DNA from: Sulfuritalea hydrogenivorans sk43H
GTDB lineage: Bacteria > Pseudomonadota > Gammaproteobacteria > Burkholderiales > Rhodocyclaceae
DNA length: 64,000 nucleotides
Reading direction: 5' to 3'
Assembly: GCF_000828635.1 (NCBI RefSeq)
Contig: NZ_AP012547.1
Span: 1 to 64,000 of the forward strand
The position numbers and the translations under genes are program-made. The notes under the pieces are model-generated. The model searched no databases, had not been told where the DNA came from, and saw only the letters and a program-made list of their open reading frames with translations. Shown here one piece after another: positions 36,731 to 45,539 of this stretch (its first letter is position 1; each line of letters starts with the position of its first letter).

Positions 36731-38325
36731 AGCGAGGACGCATAGGATACGCCGAGCCGGGCCAGCGTGCGCTCGGCGGCCAGCACGCCGCGAAAATTTG
36801 CCTCCTCGAACAGCGACAGGCCGGAGACATCGGCATGGGCGAACTGGATGCCTGCCCTGCCCTGCTCGAAGCTGCCGCGCGTGCCGTCCCACAAGCGGCC
36901 GGGTAGCGGGCGGATCATGGCATGGGCGTGGCGGTGGATGTCGATGCGCGTGGTCAACTCGCGGATCTCCGGGTGCGGCACCGAGAGGTCGGCCAGCACC
37001 TCGGCGGCCCATTCGTTCCTGTCCTGCAAGAGTCGGCGCCGGCGGGACGCCGATTCTTCATGCAGCGCCCGGTACCAGGTGATCACGGTCGGCCCCGGCG
37101 CGTAGCGCAGCTGCTGATGGGTGGCCACCACGTAGCCCAGCGCCGCGCTGTCGTGCAGCACGTTGTCCCAGGCCAGCGGATGGCCGGCGCGGGTTTGCGG
37201 CGCGGACGACAGCGTGAGGTTCGCCACGACCCACGGCGCGTAGTCGGCGCCCTTGATGGCGGCCAGCCATTCGGGGCGCGGCGCGGCGAACACATGCGGG
37301 ATCAGGAACAGCGGCGCGGCCCAGATCAGTTCGCGACTGACGATGCGAATGCTGCGATTTTCGGCGGCGAGGTAGACATCGCAGACGGTTTCCTTCCTGC
37401 CCTGCTCGACGCGGAACACCAATGCGTTCGGCTGCGTCCGGCCCGCGCTCGCCCGCGCCAGCCCACGCGCCAGCCAGGCGTTGCCCTCCGGCGCCGTGAG
37501 CACCTGGCCTTCGCCATCGCGGCAGGCGAAGTAGTGCAGTCCGGCCCAGGCCGAGGTCTGCGCGGCACTCGTGCCGTAATCGTCGCGGCAGGCGTAGTCG
37601 GCCAGCCAGTGCAGGCCTGGCGCGGTGTAGCCCTCTGTCAGCAGCCAGTCGCGCAGGGTGACGCGGTCCAGCGCCAGCCGTTTCGGATCGCGGCTCGACA
37701 GCGCCAGCGGCAGGGAAAACGCGCGACGGCCGGCACCGTCGCGTTTCTGGCGCAACTCGGCAACGTGGTCCTGGAAGCGGACGTACTGCGCGCGCTCCGC
37801 TTGCGGCACGCCCAGCGTCGGCCACAAGCCATCCTGCCAATAGCCGTTGGTGTAGAGCCGTTCCTGCGGCGCATGGCACAGGTATTTTTCGTCGTAGGCC
37901 GGATGCGCGGCATCCGGGTCGCCTTGCAGCACGCCAAGTTCGGCCAGCAACTGGCGCGTGGCGCGTGCTTCTCTCGGCGGTAGGGGCAGGTAGTGCGCGC
38001 CGAGCGGATGGGCCGAGACCGCGTTCCTGCCGGCGCGCGAATTGCCGCCGGCTTCGTTCTCCATTTCCAGCAGCAGGAAATCGTCGCAACCGGAGCGGGA
38101 CAGCTTCCACGCCGCCGACAGCCCGCCGATGCCGCCGCCGACGATGGCAACGGAAACCTTCCGCGTTTCGCTCGGTGGCGGGAAATCGGGCTTGCGCAGG
38201 CGATGGCCGAGCACGTCGTTGGCGCCCGAGAGCGTGCCCGGCGGCAGCGGTGGCGCGGCCTTCGAACCGCAGGCCGCCAATGTTGCCGCGGCCGACGCCG
38301 CTGCCAGAAACTCGCGTCGACGCAT
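36727..38325 (-). CDS. Tat-exported flavin amine oxidase-like lipoprotein
   Basis: A 532-residue FAD-dependent protein of the amine oxidase/FAD-NAD(P)-binding family. It begins MRRREFLAAASAAATLAACG, a twin-arginine signal with a lipobox-like Cys, so it is probably exported folded. The dinucleotide-binding motif is VAIVGGGIGGLSAAWKL, followed by LLEMENEAGGNS. Encoded between a spermidine synthase and SpeD, it may oxidise a polyamine or an aminopropylated product, which is an inference from context. The start overlaps the upstream stop (TGATG). A dispersed-repeat copy lies inside, encoding SASRRRRL near residues 425-433. Confidence 0.82.
   Translation of the reverse strand: MRRREFLAAASAAATLAACGSKAAPPLPPGTLSGANDVLGHRLRKPDFPPPSETRKVSVAIVGGGIGGLSAAWKLSRSGCDDFLLLEMENEAGGNSRAGRNAVSAHPLGAHYLPLPPREARATRQLLAELGVLQGDPDAAHPAYDEKYLCHAPQERLYTNGYWQDGLWPTLGVPQAERAQYVRFQDHVAELRQKRDGAGRRAFSLPLALSSRDPKRLALDRVTLRDWLLTEGYTAPGLHWLADYACRDDYGTSAAQTSAWAGLHYFACRDGEGQVLTAPEGNAWLARGLARASAGRTQPNALVFRVEQGRKETVCDVYLAAENRSIRIVSRELIWAAPLFLIPHVFAAPRPEWLAAIKGADYAPWVVANLTLSSAPQTRAGHPLAWDNVLHDSAALGYVVATHQQLRYAPGPTVITWYRALHEESASRRRRLLQDRNEWAAEVLADLSVPHPEIRELTTRIDIHRHAHAMIRPLPGRLWDGTRGSFEQGRAGIQFAHADVSGLSLFEEANFRGVLAAERTLARLGVSYASSL
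37029..37053 (+). repeat. Dispersed 25-bp repeat inside the amine-oxidase gene
   Basis: Head AGAGTCGGCGCCGGC, tail GGGACGCCGA. On the minus strand it is read in a third frame, giving SASRRRRL, unlike the AVPPAPT frame seen in most genes. Confidence 0.65.
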
Positions 38326-39827
38326 CAGTTCGCCTGCACCCGGCCCCACTCCCGCTCGAACACACGAACAAGGTTCTGGTTGTCGAGGCGATTCGGTTCC
38401 GCGGCTACCCGCGCCATGTCGACGGGGAAATGAAACAGCGCCGGCAGCGCGTCCGGGGTGATGAAACGCGTTGCCACCGGAATCGTCGCTGGCAACTTGT
38501 ACTCACGCCGGCCGGCGAGGATGTAGCCCCACTCGCCGAAGCTCGGCACCAGTGCGTGGTAGGGCGCGGTCTGCCAGCCGGCGGCTTCGAGCGTGGCGAC
38601 CACGGTCCAGAAACTCTCCCGCGCATACATCGGCGAGGTGGCCTGGACCACGATGCGCCCGGTTTCCGCCACATGCTGTTTCAATAGCCGGTAGAAGGCC
38701 GTCGAGTAGAGCTTGCCCAGGCTGTGGTTGGACGGATCGGGAAAATCCGCGACGACGAAATCGAACATCTCCTGCGTCTGCTCCAGCCATTGCAGGGCGT
38801 CGGCATTGATGATCGTCAGCTTCTTCGAGGCCAGCGCGTCGCCGTTGAGTTCGCGCAGCATGGGCGATTGCGAGAACAGTTCCGTCATGCGCGGATCGAG
38901 GTCGACCAGCGTGATGCTCTCCACCTGCGGGTACTTGAGGATCTCGCGCACCGCCATGCCGTCGCCGCCGCCCAGCACCAGCACTTTGCGCGCGCCGGGC
39001 AAGGCGGCCATGCCCGGGTGCACCAGCGCCTCGTGGTAGCGGTATTCGTCGCGCGAGGAAAATTGCAGGTTGTGGTTGAGATAAAGCCGCGACTCGTCGC
39101 GGAGCCGCGTGACGACGATGCGCTGGTAGGGGCTGGACTCGGCATGGACGATGTCCTCGTTGTAGAGGTTGGCCTCGGCCAGGCTGACGAATTGCCCGGC
39201 GAAACCGAAACCGACGGCAAGCAAGCCAATCACCGCGACGCATTGCACACGCAAGCTCACCATCGGCCCGATCTGGGCGCGGAACAGCCACAGCGCCCAG
39301 GCCGCGACCAGCGCGTTGAGCAGGCCGAACAGCAGTGCACTGCGCACCAGCCCCAGGTGCGGCGCCAGCAGCAGCGGGAACAGCACCGACACCGCCAGCG
39401 CGCCGATGTAGTCGAAAGTCAGCACCTGCGCGACCAGATCCTTGAACGCCACCTCGCGCTTCAGGATGCGCATGATCAGCGGGATTTCGAGGCCGACCAG
39501 GATGCCGATCAAGAGCACCAGTCCGTAGAGCGTGAAGCGGAACGGCCCCGCGTGCAGCGTGAACAAGAGGAACAGCAGCCCCGCCGAAAGGCCGCCGAGC
39601 AGGCCCACCAGCAACTCGATCTGGATGAAGCGCACCAGAAGGTTGCCGCCGACGTGCTTCGACAGCCACGAGCCGATGCCCATGGCGAACAGATAGACGC
39701 CGATCACGGTGGAAAACTGCATCACCGAATCGCCCAGCAGGTAGCTCGCCAGCGCGCCGGCGATCAGCTCGTAGGCCAGCCCGCAGGAGGCGACGATGAA
39801 AACGGAAACCAGCAGGGGACGTTGCAT
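38325..39827 (-). CDS. Membrane-fused polyamine aminopropyltransferase (spermidine synthase-like)
   Basis: A 500-residue protein with about seven membrane segments (residues 1-210) followed by a spermidine-synthase-type methyltransferase fold. The SAM-binding loop is VLVLGGGDGMAVREILKYP, with LVDLDPRM and the aminopropyltransferase DFPDPSNHSLGKLYS motif. It should transfer an aminopropyl group from decarboxylated SAM to an amine at or in the membrane. It is the first gene of the speE-like/amine oxidase/speD unit. The exact product (spermidine or a related polyamine) is not shown by sequence. Confidence 0.88.
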   Translation of the reverse strand: MQRPLLVSVFIVASCGLAYELIAGALASYLLGDSVMQFSTVIGVYLFAMGIGSWLSKHVGGNLLVRFIQIELLVGLLGGLSAGLLFLLFTLHAGPFRFTLYGLVLLIGILVGLEIPLIMRILKREVAFKDLVAQVLTFDYIGALAVSVLFPLLLAPHLGLVRSALLFGLLNALVAAWALWLFRAQIGPMVSLRVQCVAVIGLLAVGFGFAGQFVSLAEANLYNEDIVHAESSPYQRIVVTRLRDESRLYLNHNLQFSSRDEYRYHEALVHPGMAALPGARKVLVLGGGDGMAVREILKYPQVESITLVDLDPRMTELFSQSPMLRELNGDALASKKLTIINADALQWLEQTQEMFDFVVADFPDPSNHSLGKLYSTAFYRLLKQHVAETGRIVVQATSPMYARESFWTVVATLEAAGWQTAPYHALVPSFGEWGYILAGRREYKLPATIPVATRFITPDALPALFHFPVDMARVAAEPNRLDNQNLVRVFEREWGRVQAN

Positions 39828-39899
39828 GCGCGCTTGGATCGCGGTGATGGAGTGATGCGAATGTAACGCGGTTTGGCCCGCCGCGTCGAACCGAAATGA

Positions 39900-41273
39900 C
39901 TACTGCCGCGCGCCCGACCAGTTGCCACCCTGGTCCGGCATGTCCTTGACCTTCCAGGTTCCGGAAAACGCCGCCAGATCGCCCTTGAACTCGACATCGA
40001 GCGTGCCCGAACCGTACGGGTCTTTCCACTTGAAGCTGCCCTTGCCCGGCCCGAGCGCACGGAAGTCTTCCAGCGTGCCGTCGGTCTTGCCGCCGGGCTC
40101 GACGATCGTGTAGGTGCCGAACAGCTTGCCGTTCATGAAGTCGAAGCGCGTCACCACCGCGTCGGGTTGGCGCACGTTGTTGCCGATGACGCCCTTGTAG
40201 AGGCGGCCGATCTTCCGGAACCACGGCGCTTCGAGCGCTGACATCGGCACATAGCCGACGCCCTTGTCCAGCGCGACGCGATAGCGCGACAGGCTGGCGA
40301 TGCGCCCCGTCACGCGCACCCAGTCGCCCACCTTCAGCGCGGCCTGCCTGCCCTGCCCGTCCATTGCGCGGGAGACGGGCGCGGCGGACACGACCTGCAT
40401 TTCTTCCTCCATGGCCTCGATCTCGACGGTTGCCGGCGACGGCGCGCCGGAGGGTGCTGCCGGCAGCGCTTGCCCCGGCTTGAAGTAGAAATCGCCGACC
40501 AGCGACGAGGTTTCCCACGGCAGCTGCTCGTCGTTGGTGGCGCGGGCGACGTTGAGGCGCACGCGCTTGAACACGTCCTCGATGCGCAGGCCCGGCTCCT
40601 CGATCACCTTGAGGATTTCCGAGGTATACAGGCCGTTGGCGCCGTCGCCGTCCGAGGCCACCTTGCCCGGCCCGGTGGCATAGGCGATCAGCGTGCCCTT
40701 GGGCGCGTCCATCGATGCCAGGCCGCCGCTGGAACCGCGAAAGCGCCGTTCGAAGGGGTTGTTGCGGCAGGCATCGAGGATCACGATGTTGAGCCCGGTC
40801 TTCGCCGCGTCCATCTGCTCCATCACCTGCTCCGCATCCACTGCCTCGTTGCGCACGGATGCTTCGGTGCGAATCTCGGCATCGATCGGGATCAGGAAGT
40901 TGCGCCCCTTCACTTGCATGCCGTGCCCGGCATAGAACAGCAGGCCGACGCTGCCGCTTGCGAGCGACTCGCCGAATTTTGTCGTCGCGCGGTTCATCTC
41001 CCTTTGAGTGAGGTTCTCGTAGGCATGCACCTCGAAGCCGAGCGCGCGCAGCTTGCCCGCCATGGCGCGCGCGTCATTGACCGGGTTCGCCAGCGGCGCC
41101 GTCTTGTAGGCCGAGTTGCCGATCACCAGCGCCACGCGCTTTTCACTGCTGCCGGTGGCGGTACCGGTCACGCCCAGGGTACGCTCGCCGGCGGCCCAGG
41201 CGAGCAGCGGCATCAGCAGCAGCACAAGGCAACTGTTTGCGATCCAGCGTCGGAACATTCGTTGCATCCCCAT
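39900..41273 (-). CDS. Secreted caspase-family (C14) peptidase, copy 1
   Basis: A 457-residue protein. A signal peptide (FRRWIANSCLVLLLMPLLAWA) is followed by a caspase-like domain with the catalytic dyad His117 (FYAGHGMQ) and Cys169 (ILDACRNNPF). A Pro-rich linker leads to a C-terminal beta-rich domain of unknown role (VGDWVRVTGRIASL onward). Orthocaspases of this kind cut after basic residues. It differs clearly from the two caspase genes upstream. The gene lies between a CGCAGAT palindrome (41286-41344) and the membrane spermidine synthase. Starts at 41267 or 41258 are possible and leave the signal peptide intact. Confidence 0.85.
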   Translation of the reverse strand: MGMQRMFRRWIANSCLVLLLMPLLAWAAGERTLGVTGTATGSSEKRVALVIGNSAYKTAPLANPVNDARAMAGKLRALGFEVHAYENLTQREMNRATTKFGESLASGSVGLLFYAGHGMQVKGRNFLIPIDAEIRTEASVRNEAVDAEQVMEQMDAAKTGLNIVILDACRNNPFERRFRGSSGGLASMDAPKGTLIAYATGPGKVASDGDGANGLYTSEILKVIEEPGLRIEDVFKRVRLNVARATNDEQLPWETSSLVGDFYFKPGQALPAAPSGAPSPATVEIEAMEEEMQVVSAAPVSRAMDGQGRQAALKVGDWVRVTGRIASLSRYRVALDKGVGYVPMSALEAPWFRKIGRLYKGVIGNNVRQPDAVVTRFDFMNGKLFGTYTIVEPGGKTDGTLEDFRALGPGKGSFKWKDPYGSGTLDVEFKGDLAAFSGTWKVKDMPDQGGNWSGARQ

Positions 41274-41285
41274 AGCCTCGGTGTT

Positions 41286-41344
41286 ATCCGCAGATTTCGC
41301 AGATTGGCGCAGATTAATCTGTGCAATCTGCGAAATCTGCGGAT
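41286..41344. repeat. CGCAGAT palindromic repeat, compact copy
   Basis: Perfect 20-base inverted arms (41286-41305 and 41325-41344) made of tandem CGCAGATT units flank a 19-base centre that itself holds the palindrome CAGATTAATCTG. The whole can fold into one long hairpin. It lies between two caspase genes and could end transcription or be a mobile REP-like element. Confidence 0.8.
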
Positions 41345-41379
41345 TGACTGTTGTTTGCAGGTTCAGTTTCGTGCTCGTT

Positions 41380-42873
41380 CTATTTTCCCGACGTAACGAT
41401 CCGCGCCGTCTGCTCGCGCCCGTAGTAGCGCTGCGCGGCGTAGCTGACGGTTTCGGCCAGATAGCGCGTCAGCTCCTCGTTCGTCACCTTGCCGTCGCCG
41501 TTGCCGTGGGGCTTTCGGTCCGCCGCGCCGGCCATGCCCAGCAGGTAATGCTTGGTGAACAAGCCATGCGACTTGTCCTGCTCCCACGACGCGATCTGGT
41601 TGCCCGTGCCGGCGCTGATCACGGTCAGGTTGGCCGGCACGATTTCGGTCATGGCCTTCTGATAAATCGGCGATGCGTTCTTCACCAGCATGCCGGACTG
41701 CGATGCGCCGGAGAAGCAGGCTTCAAGAATCACCGTCACCGACTTGGCTGGCAGCTTGCCCAGGTTGGCGTAGAGCGTCTTCAGCGAATAGCCGGAAAGA
41801 TCGATCAAGGAGGCTGTCGCATCCACCGGCACCAGATAGCTCGACGCGCCATCGCCGCTCGGCGCGCCGTGGCCGGAATAGAAGATGAACACCTGGCTGC
41901 GCTTGGCCTTGACCCAGTTCCACAGCTTGCCCTTCGGATTGCTGTCGTTGCCGAAGGTGGCAATCAGATCGGCCAGCCGCGCATCCCTGATGAAAATGAT
42001 GTTCTCTTCCTTGACCCCCAAGGCCTGAACTGCGTAGTGCTTCATCCCTTCCGCATCGGCATAGGCCGGAATTACGTCGGGAATGTCCTTGGCGGTGGCC
42101 TTGTAGTTGGCGTTGCCGATGATGACGGCGACGTCGTCGGGGGCGGGTTTGCCGCGCGGGAAACTGACGGCAACGGGCTTGGTCGGGAATATCTCGGCGG
42201 GCGGCGCAGACACAAGAGTCGGCGCTGGCGACACGGCGATCGGCTGACGTTGTTTCGTTGAATAGCTAATCAGCTCGTTGCGAACACGCGTGTCTTGAAA
42301 CGCGGTATCCACGGCGCCTTTCAGTCCTTCGGAAAACAGGGCGATCAGGGTGGCCTCCGTTATTTGCATCAAGCCTTTTGCCGAGCCCTTGGGGACAAGG
42401 TAGTCCCGCTTCAGTACGTGGCGCTTTCGCCACGCCTCCTTCCCGGCGATTTCTGCCACGATGGAAAACGATATTGACGCAGCTCCGGGGTGGTCTCCAA
42501 ATGCCCGTTCCACTTTGGCGCTGACGTTCTCGATCTCGATCCAGATGGAGAGATCGGAATCCCGGGCGTTGTCACTCCTTGAGGGGACCACGTTGACGTT
42601 CGAGACGTGTCCAAGAAGATGCCGGGGAAGCTCGGTTTGGAGCAGCTTCCCGAAATCGATGGTTTGCTCATACACCGATGCATTGAAGCCATCCGAATAT
42701 GCTGAACCGGTCCATTGGTAGTTCGGCGCGTTTGGCGGAAGAAGTACCGAAGCATTGGCCTGGAGAATCTCCTGTCCCCACGCCAAGCCCAGGGTGAGCG
42801 ATTGGAAAATGACAGCCGCTGCAAAAGCGGCGAAGAAGCGCATTGACGCAAGCCTTTTTGTAAAAGAGCGCAT
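41380..42873 (-). CDS. Secreted caspase-family (C14) peptidase, copy 2
   Basis: A 497-residue exported protein. An N-terminal signal (FFAAFAAAVIFQSLTLGLAWG) is followed by a region of about 200 residues of unknown fold. A linker encoded by the dispersed repeat (AVSPAPTL) leads to the caspase domain with His335 (FYSGHGAPS) and Cys386 (ILEACFSGAS). Near the C-terminus, HGNGDGKVTNEEL resembles an EF-hand loop and may bind calcium, which some metacaspases need. The caspase domain is very similar to copy 3, so the pair arose by duplication. ATG 42873 is used; ATG 42843 has a better Shine-Dalgarno (AAGG). Confidence 0.85.
   Translation of the reverse strand: MRSFTKRLASMRFFAAFAAAVIFQSLTLGLAWGQEILQANASVLLPPNAPNYQWTGSAYSDGFNASVYEQTIDFGKLLQTELPRHLLGHVSNVNVVPSRSDNARDSDLSIWIEIENVSAKVERAFGDHPGAASISFSIVAEIAGKEAWRKRHVLKRDYLVPKGSAKGLMQITEATLIALFSEGLKGAVDTAFQDTRVRNELISYSTKQRQPIAVSPAPTLVSAPPAEIFPTKPVAVSFPRGKPAPDDVAVIIGNANYKATAKDIPDVIPAYADAEGMKHYAVQALGVKEENIIFIRDARLADLIATFGNDSNPKGKLWNWVKAKRSQVFIFYSGHGAPSGDGASSYLVPVDATASLIDLSGYSLKTLYANLGKLPAKSVTVILEACFSGASQSGMLVKNASPIYQKAMTEIVPANLTVISAGTGNQIASWEQDKSHGLFTKHYLLGMAGAADRKPHGNGDGKVTNEELTRYLAETVSYAAQRYYGREQTARIVTSGK
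42215..42239 (+). repeat. Dispersed 25-bp repeat inside caspase copy 2
   Basis: Head AGAGTCGGCGCTGGC, tail GACACGGCGA. It encodes AVSPAPTL in the linker between the N-terminal region and the caspase domain. Confidence 0.7.
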
Positions 42874-42875
42874 TC

Positions 42876-43280
42876 TCACCACAGCTTCGCCGCCCGCGAG
42901 CGGCGAATGTTCTTGTCCCGCGTCGCCAGCGGCAGCCGATGTGCGCGGGCCGTCGCAACGATGATCCGGTCGGCGGGGTCGCCGTGGAATCCTGCCGGCA
43001 GCCCGTCCAGCGCAAGGATCACCTCGACATCCAGCGGCAGGACGGTGACGGCCTCGGGGGCCGAGGCGGTACGCAGCCAGTGCGTCAGGGGCGAATCGAT
43101 CTTGAGCCGTCCCTTGGCAACCAGCATCTGTGCTTCCCACAGGCTGATGGCGGAAATCCCCGGCGGTGTTCCCGCGGTAGCGAGCGCGTCGAGCGCGTCG
43201 CGTTCCTTCGCCGCCAGCTCGGGCTGGCCCAGCAACCACCACAGCCAGACGTGGGTGTCCAGCAGCAGGGGCGGCTTCAT
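42876..43280 (-). CDS. PIN-domain toxin (VapC-like RNase)
   Basis: A 134-residue PIN-domain RNase. The acidic active-site residues appear in order as Asp8 (LLLDTHVWLWW), Glu49 (ISLWEAQML), Asp104 (GDPADRIIVATA) and Asp122 (LATRDKNI). It overlaps its antitoxin gene by 4 bases (ATGA). The pair lies between caspase copies 2 and 3 on the same strand, 2 bases before copy 2, so read-through from caspase copy 3 is possible. Confidence 0.88.
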   Translation of the reverse strand: MKPPLLLDTHVWLWWLLGQPELAAKERDALDALATAGTPPGISAISLWEAQMLVAKGRLKIDSPLTHWLRTASAPEAVTVLPLDVEVILALDGLPAGFHGDPADRIIVATARAHRLPLATRDKNIRRSRAAKLW

Positions 43281-43534
43281 CTCGGGCGAGCCGACGCGGC
43301 TTCAAAGTCGTTCTCCGCGATGACCGATTCTTCCGGGGCCGCCAGCAGCGAACCCTGGCCGCGCAAACGCAGCCATGCCGCCTGTCCGCGCGGGCTGGCC
43401 GCCGTCGGCACCAGGCGGGCCACCACCTTGCCGTGCCGCAGCAGGTCGACGGACGCGCCCGCCGTTTCCACCTTGCGGATGACGTCGAGGCAATGCGCCT
43501 TGAACTCGGTGACACTGACGGCGTAAGTGGTCAT
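43277..43534 (-). CDS. Phd/YefM-type antitoxin
   Basis: An 85-residue antitoxin starting MTTYAVSVTEFKAHCLDVIRK-like (shown in part: TYAVSVTEFKAHCLD), with the N-terminal DNA-binding and dimer fold of Phd/YefM proteins. A C-terminal tail should wrap the PIN toxin. ATG 43534 has GGAG 8 bases upstream, so it is chosen over the in-frame ATG 43555. The pair is the only unit in this array with an obvious accessory origin. Confidence 0.85.
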   Translation of the reverse strand: MTTYAVSVTEFKAHCLDVIRKVETAGASVDLLRHGKVVARLVPTAASPRGQAAWLRLRGQGSLLAAPEESVIAENDFEAASARPR

Positions 43535-43581
43535 TTCAGTACTCCAAATGGTCATGTGTGAAACAATAGCACATTCCCCGG

Positions 43582-45360
43582 CTACCGCCCCGCCCCGGTC
43601 GCCACCTGCGCCGTCTGCTCCCTGCCGTAATAGCGCTGCGCCATGTAGCTCATGGTGCCCTTGAGGTAGGCGGTGAGTTCGTCGGTGCCGACCTTGCCAT
43701 CGCCGTTGCCATAGGGCTTCTTGTCTGCCGCGCCGGCCATGCCCAGCAGGTAGTGCTTGGTGAACAAGCCGTGCGATTTGTCCTGCTCCCATGAGGCGAT
43801 CTGGTTGCCCGAACCGGCGCTGATCACCGTCAGGTTGGCCGGCACGACTTCGGTCATCGCCTTCTGGTAGATCGGGCTGGCGTTCTTCACCAGCATGCCG
43901 GATTGCGAGGCGCCCGAGAAGCAGGCTTCGAGCACCACGGTGACGCTCTTCGCCGGCAGCTTGCCGAGGTTGGCGTAGAGCGTCTTGAGGTTGTAACCGG
44001 AAAGGTTGATCAGCGCTGCCTGCGCATCAACCGGCACCAGATAACTGCTGGCCCCGTCCGCGCTGGGGGCGCCGTGGCCGGAATAGAAGACGAAGACATT
44101 GCTCGCCTGAGGCTTGACCCAGTTGAACAGCTTGCCCTTCGGATCATCGGCCGTGCCGAAGGTGGACACCAGGTCGATCAGTTTCGCATCCCTGATGAAG
44201 ATGACGTTCTCCTCCTTGATCCCCAAGGCCTGCACAGCGTAGCGCTTCATGCCTTCCGCGTCGGCGTAGGCCGGCACCACATCGGGAATGTCCTTGGCGG
44301 TGGCCTTGTAGTTGGCGTTGCCGATGATGACGGCGATGTCGTCGGGGTTCGCTTTGCCACGCGGGAAACTGACGGCGACCGGCTTGGTCGGGAAAGCCTC
44401 GGCGGCAGGCGCAGCGGCAAAAGTCGGCGCTGGTGCTACGGCGATTGGAGCAGGCGCGGGCTTGCCAGGTTTGGCCGGGACGGCGGCTACCGCGACAGCG
44501 GGTTGCGACTGCACCGACATCGCCTGCACCGAGCCTTCATGTATCCAGCCGATGGCTTCGCCTTCCTTCGCCACTTGCAGCCAGCCGGTGGGCAGTTTGC
44601 CGATGATCTGGACGATGCTGCCCATGCCGAGCTTGCGCACCGCGCCGCCTTTCGCTGTCGGCTTCTTGCGTACGACGCCCTCGGATTCGGCGATGCGATA
44701 GGTGGCGAGCATGGGCTGCAGGCCGGCGAAAATGTCCGGGGTGGAGGTCGCCAGCTTCGATTCGATATCCGTCACGGCGCTGCGGAAGCCTGCATCGGCG
44801 GCCAACCCACCCAGCACCATGTCGAGCATGTTTTTGAGGTGCGAACTGGCGCCGGTTTCCACCGACCGGCGAAAAGCGTTGCAACCCATGTCGGTTTGAA
44901 ATCCCAGTGACCGCGTGTCGCTCAAGGACTTGCTCCAGATCGCGCCATCGGAAGACACGATGGATGCCGTAAGTTCTATCGTGCTGTCGAACTTCATGCT
45001 CCAGGTACTGACGTTGTCCGGCTGGAAGCGCTTCAGTTCGATCTTGAGCAGCAGCCCGGAACCCAACGCATCTTCCTCGTCCGCAACGGTGCGGGCGACA
45101 CCGACATTGCCGAACAGGCTGCTCATGGCTCGCGGGGCTTCGGATTCGATGACCCGCCCGAAGTCGATGGTCTGGCGGCAGTCTTCGGAATCGTAGGCCT
45201 TTCCTGCCCAGCGATAGTTCGGTTGCTCGGGCGAGGCGGCGACAGTGAGCTGTACCGATGAAATCGCCGCTGCGAAAGACGGCTCGACTGCCAGCATGCC
45301 CAGAATGAATGCGGCTTGAAGCATCCTGATCCAGCCAAAAGGTGTCAGGTTCATATTCAT
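43582..45360 (-). CDS. Secreted caspase-family (C14) peptidase with SH3-like domain, copy 3
   Basis: A 592-residue exported protein. A signal peptide (MLQAAFILGMLAVEPSFA) is followed by an N-terminal region of about 200 residues and a bacterial SH3-like segment (KLGMGSIVQIIGKLPTGWLQ). An Ala/Pro linker containing a dispersed-repeat product (AVAPAPTF) precedes the caspase domain with His429 (FYSGHGAPS) and Cys480 (VLEACFSGAS). The C-terminus has an EF-hand-like loop GNGDGKVGTDEL. The caspase half is nearly the same as in copy 2. ATG 45354 would suit the AGGAG site better than 45360. Confidence 0.85.
   Translation of the reverse strand: MNMNLTPFGWIRMLQAAFILGMLAVEPSFAAAISSVQLTVAASPEQPNYRWAGKAYDSEDCRQTIDFGRVIESEAPRAMSSLFGNVGVARTVADEEDALGSGLLLKIELKRFQPDNVSTWSMKFDSTIELTASIVSSDGAIWSKSLSDTRSLGFQTDMGCNAFRRSVETGASSHLKNMLDMVLGGLAADAGFRSAVTDIESKLATSTPDIFAGLQPMLATYRIAESEGVVRKKPTAKGGAVRKLGMGSIVQIIGKLPTGWLQVAKEGEAIGWIHEGSVQAMSVQSQPAVAVAAVPAKPGKPAPAPIAVAPAPTFAAAPAAEAFPTKPVAVSFPRGKANPDDIAVIIGNANYKATAKDIPDVVPAYADAEGMKRYAVQALGIKEENVIFIRDAKLIDLVSTFGTADDPKGKLFNWVKPQASNVFVFYSGHGAPSADGASSYLVPVDAQAALINLSGYNLKTLYANLGKLPAKSVTVVLEACFSGASQSGMLVKNASPIYQKAMTEVVPANLTVISAGSGNQIASWEQDKSHGLFTKHYLLGMAGAADKKPYGNGDGKVGTDELTAYLKGTMSYMAQRYYGREQTAQVATGAGR
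44420..44444 (+). repeat. Dispersed 25-bp repeat inside caspase copy 3
   Basis: Head AAAGTCGGCGCTGGT, tail GCTACGGCGA. It encodes AVAPAPTF in the Ala/Pro linker, at the same relative place as the copy in caspase 2. Confidence 0.7.
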
Positions 45361-45395
45361 TTCTCCTGGTTCATTGCCGGCCAGCCGCAAACGTC

Positions 45396-45539
45396 CTATT
45401 TGTGGAACGCCCGCGCCGCGTTGGCCGAGCGCACCGGCTGGGCCTGGGCGTCGTCGGAGAACATCCTCCAGCCGAGGTACTGGCCGTAGTTGAACAGGGC
45501 AAAGGCGGCGAGGCTCAAGATCATCGCGATGCGTTGCAT
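45396..45539 (-). CDS. 47-residue single-span membrane protein
   Basis: A short gene starting at ATG 45539, which overlaps the stop of the DUF4178 gene (TGATG). It encodes MQRIAMILSLAAFALFNYG, a likely membrane span, then a GQYLGWRMF segment and a short polar tail ending AFHK. I do not recognise a family. The tight coupling to the DUF4178 gene and the clean start make a real gene likely. It may be a small subunit of the membrane system encoded upstream. Confidence 0.6.
   Translation of the reverse strand: MQRIAMILSLAAFALFNYGQYLGWRMFSDDAQAQPVRSANAARAFHK

Noticed and set aside
41286-41344. CRISPR-like repeat near 41.3 kb
   Set aside because: The units are inverted and tandem without spacers of regular size, and there are no cas genes.
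41380-43515. A single long minus-strand frame covering caspase copy 2 and the region upstream
   Set aside because: The upstream part is a different frame of the PIN and Phd genes; the caspase starts with its own signal peptide near 42873.
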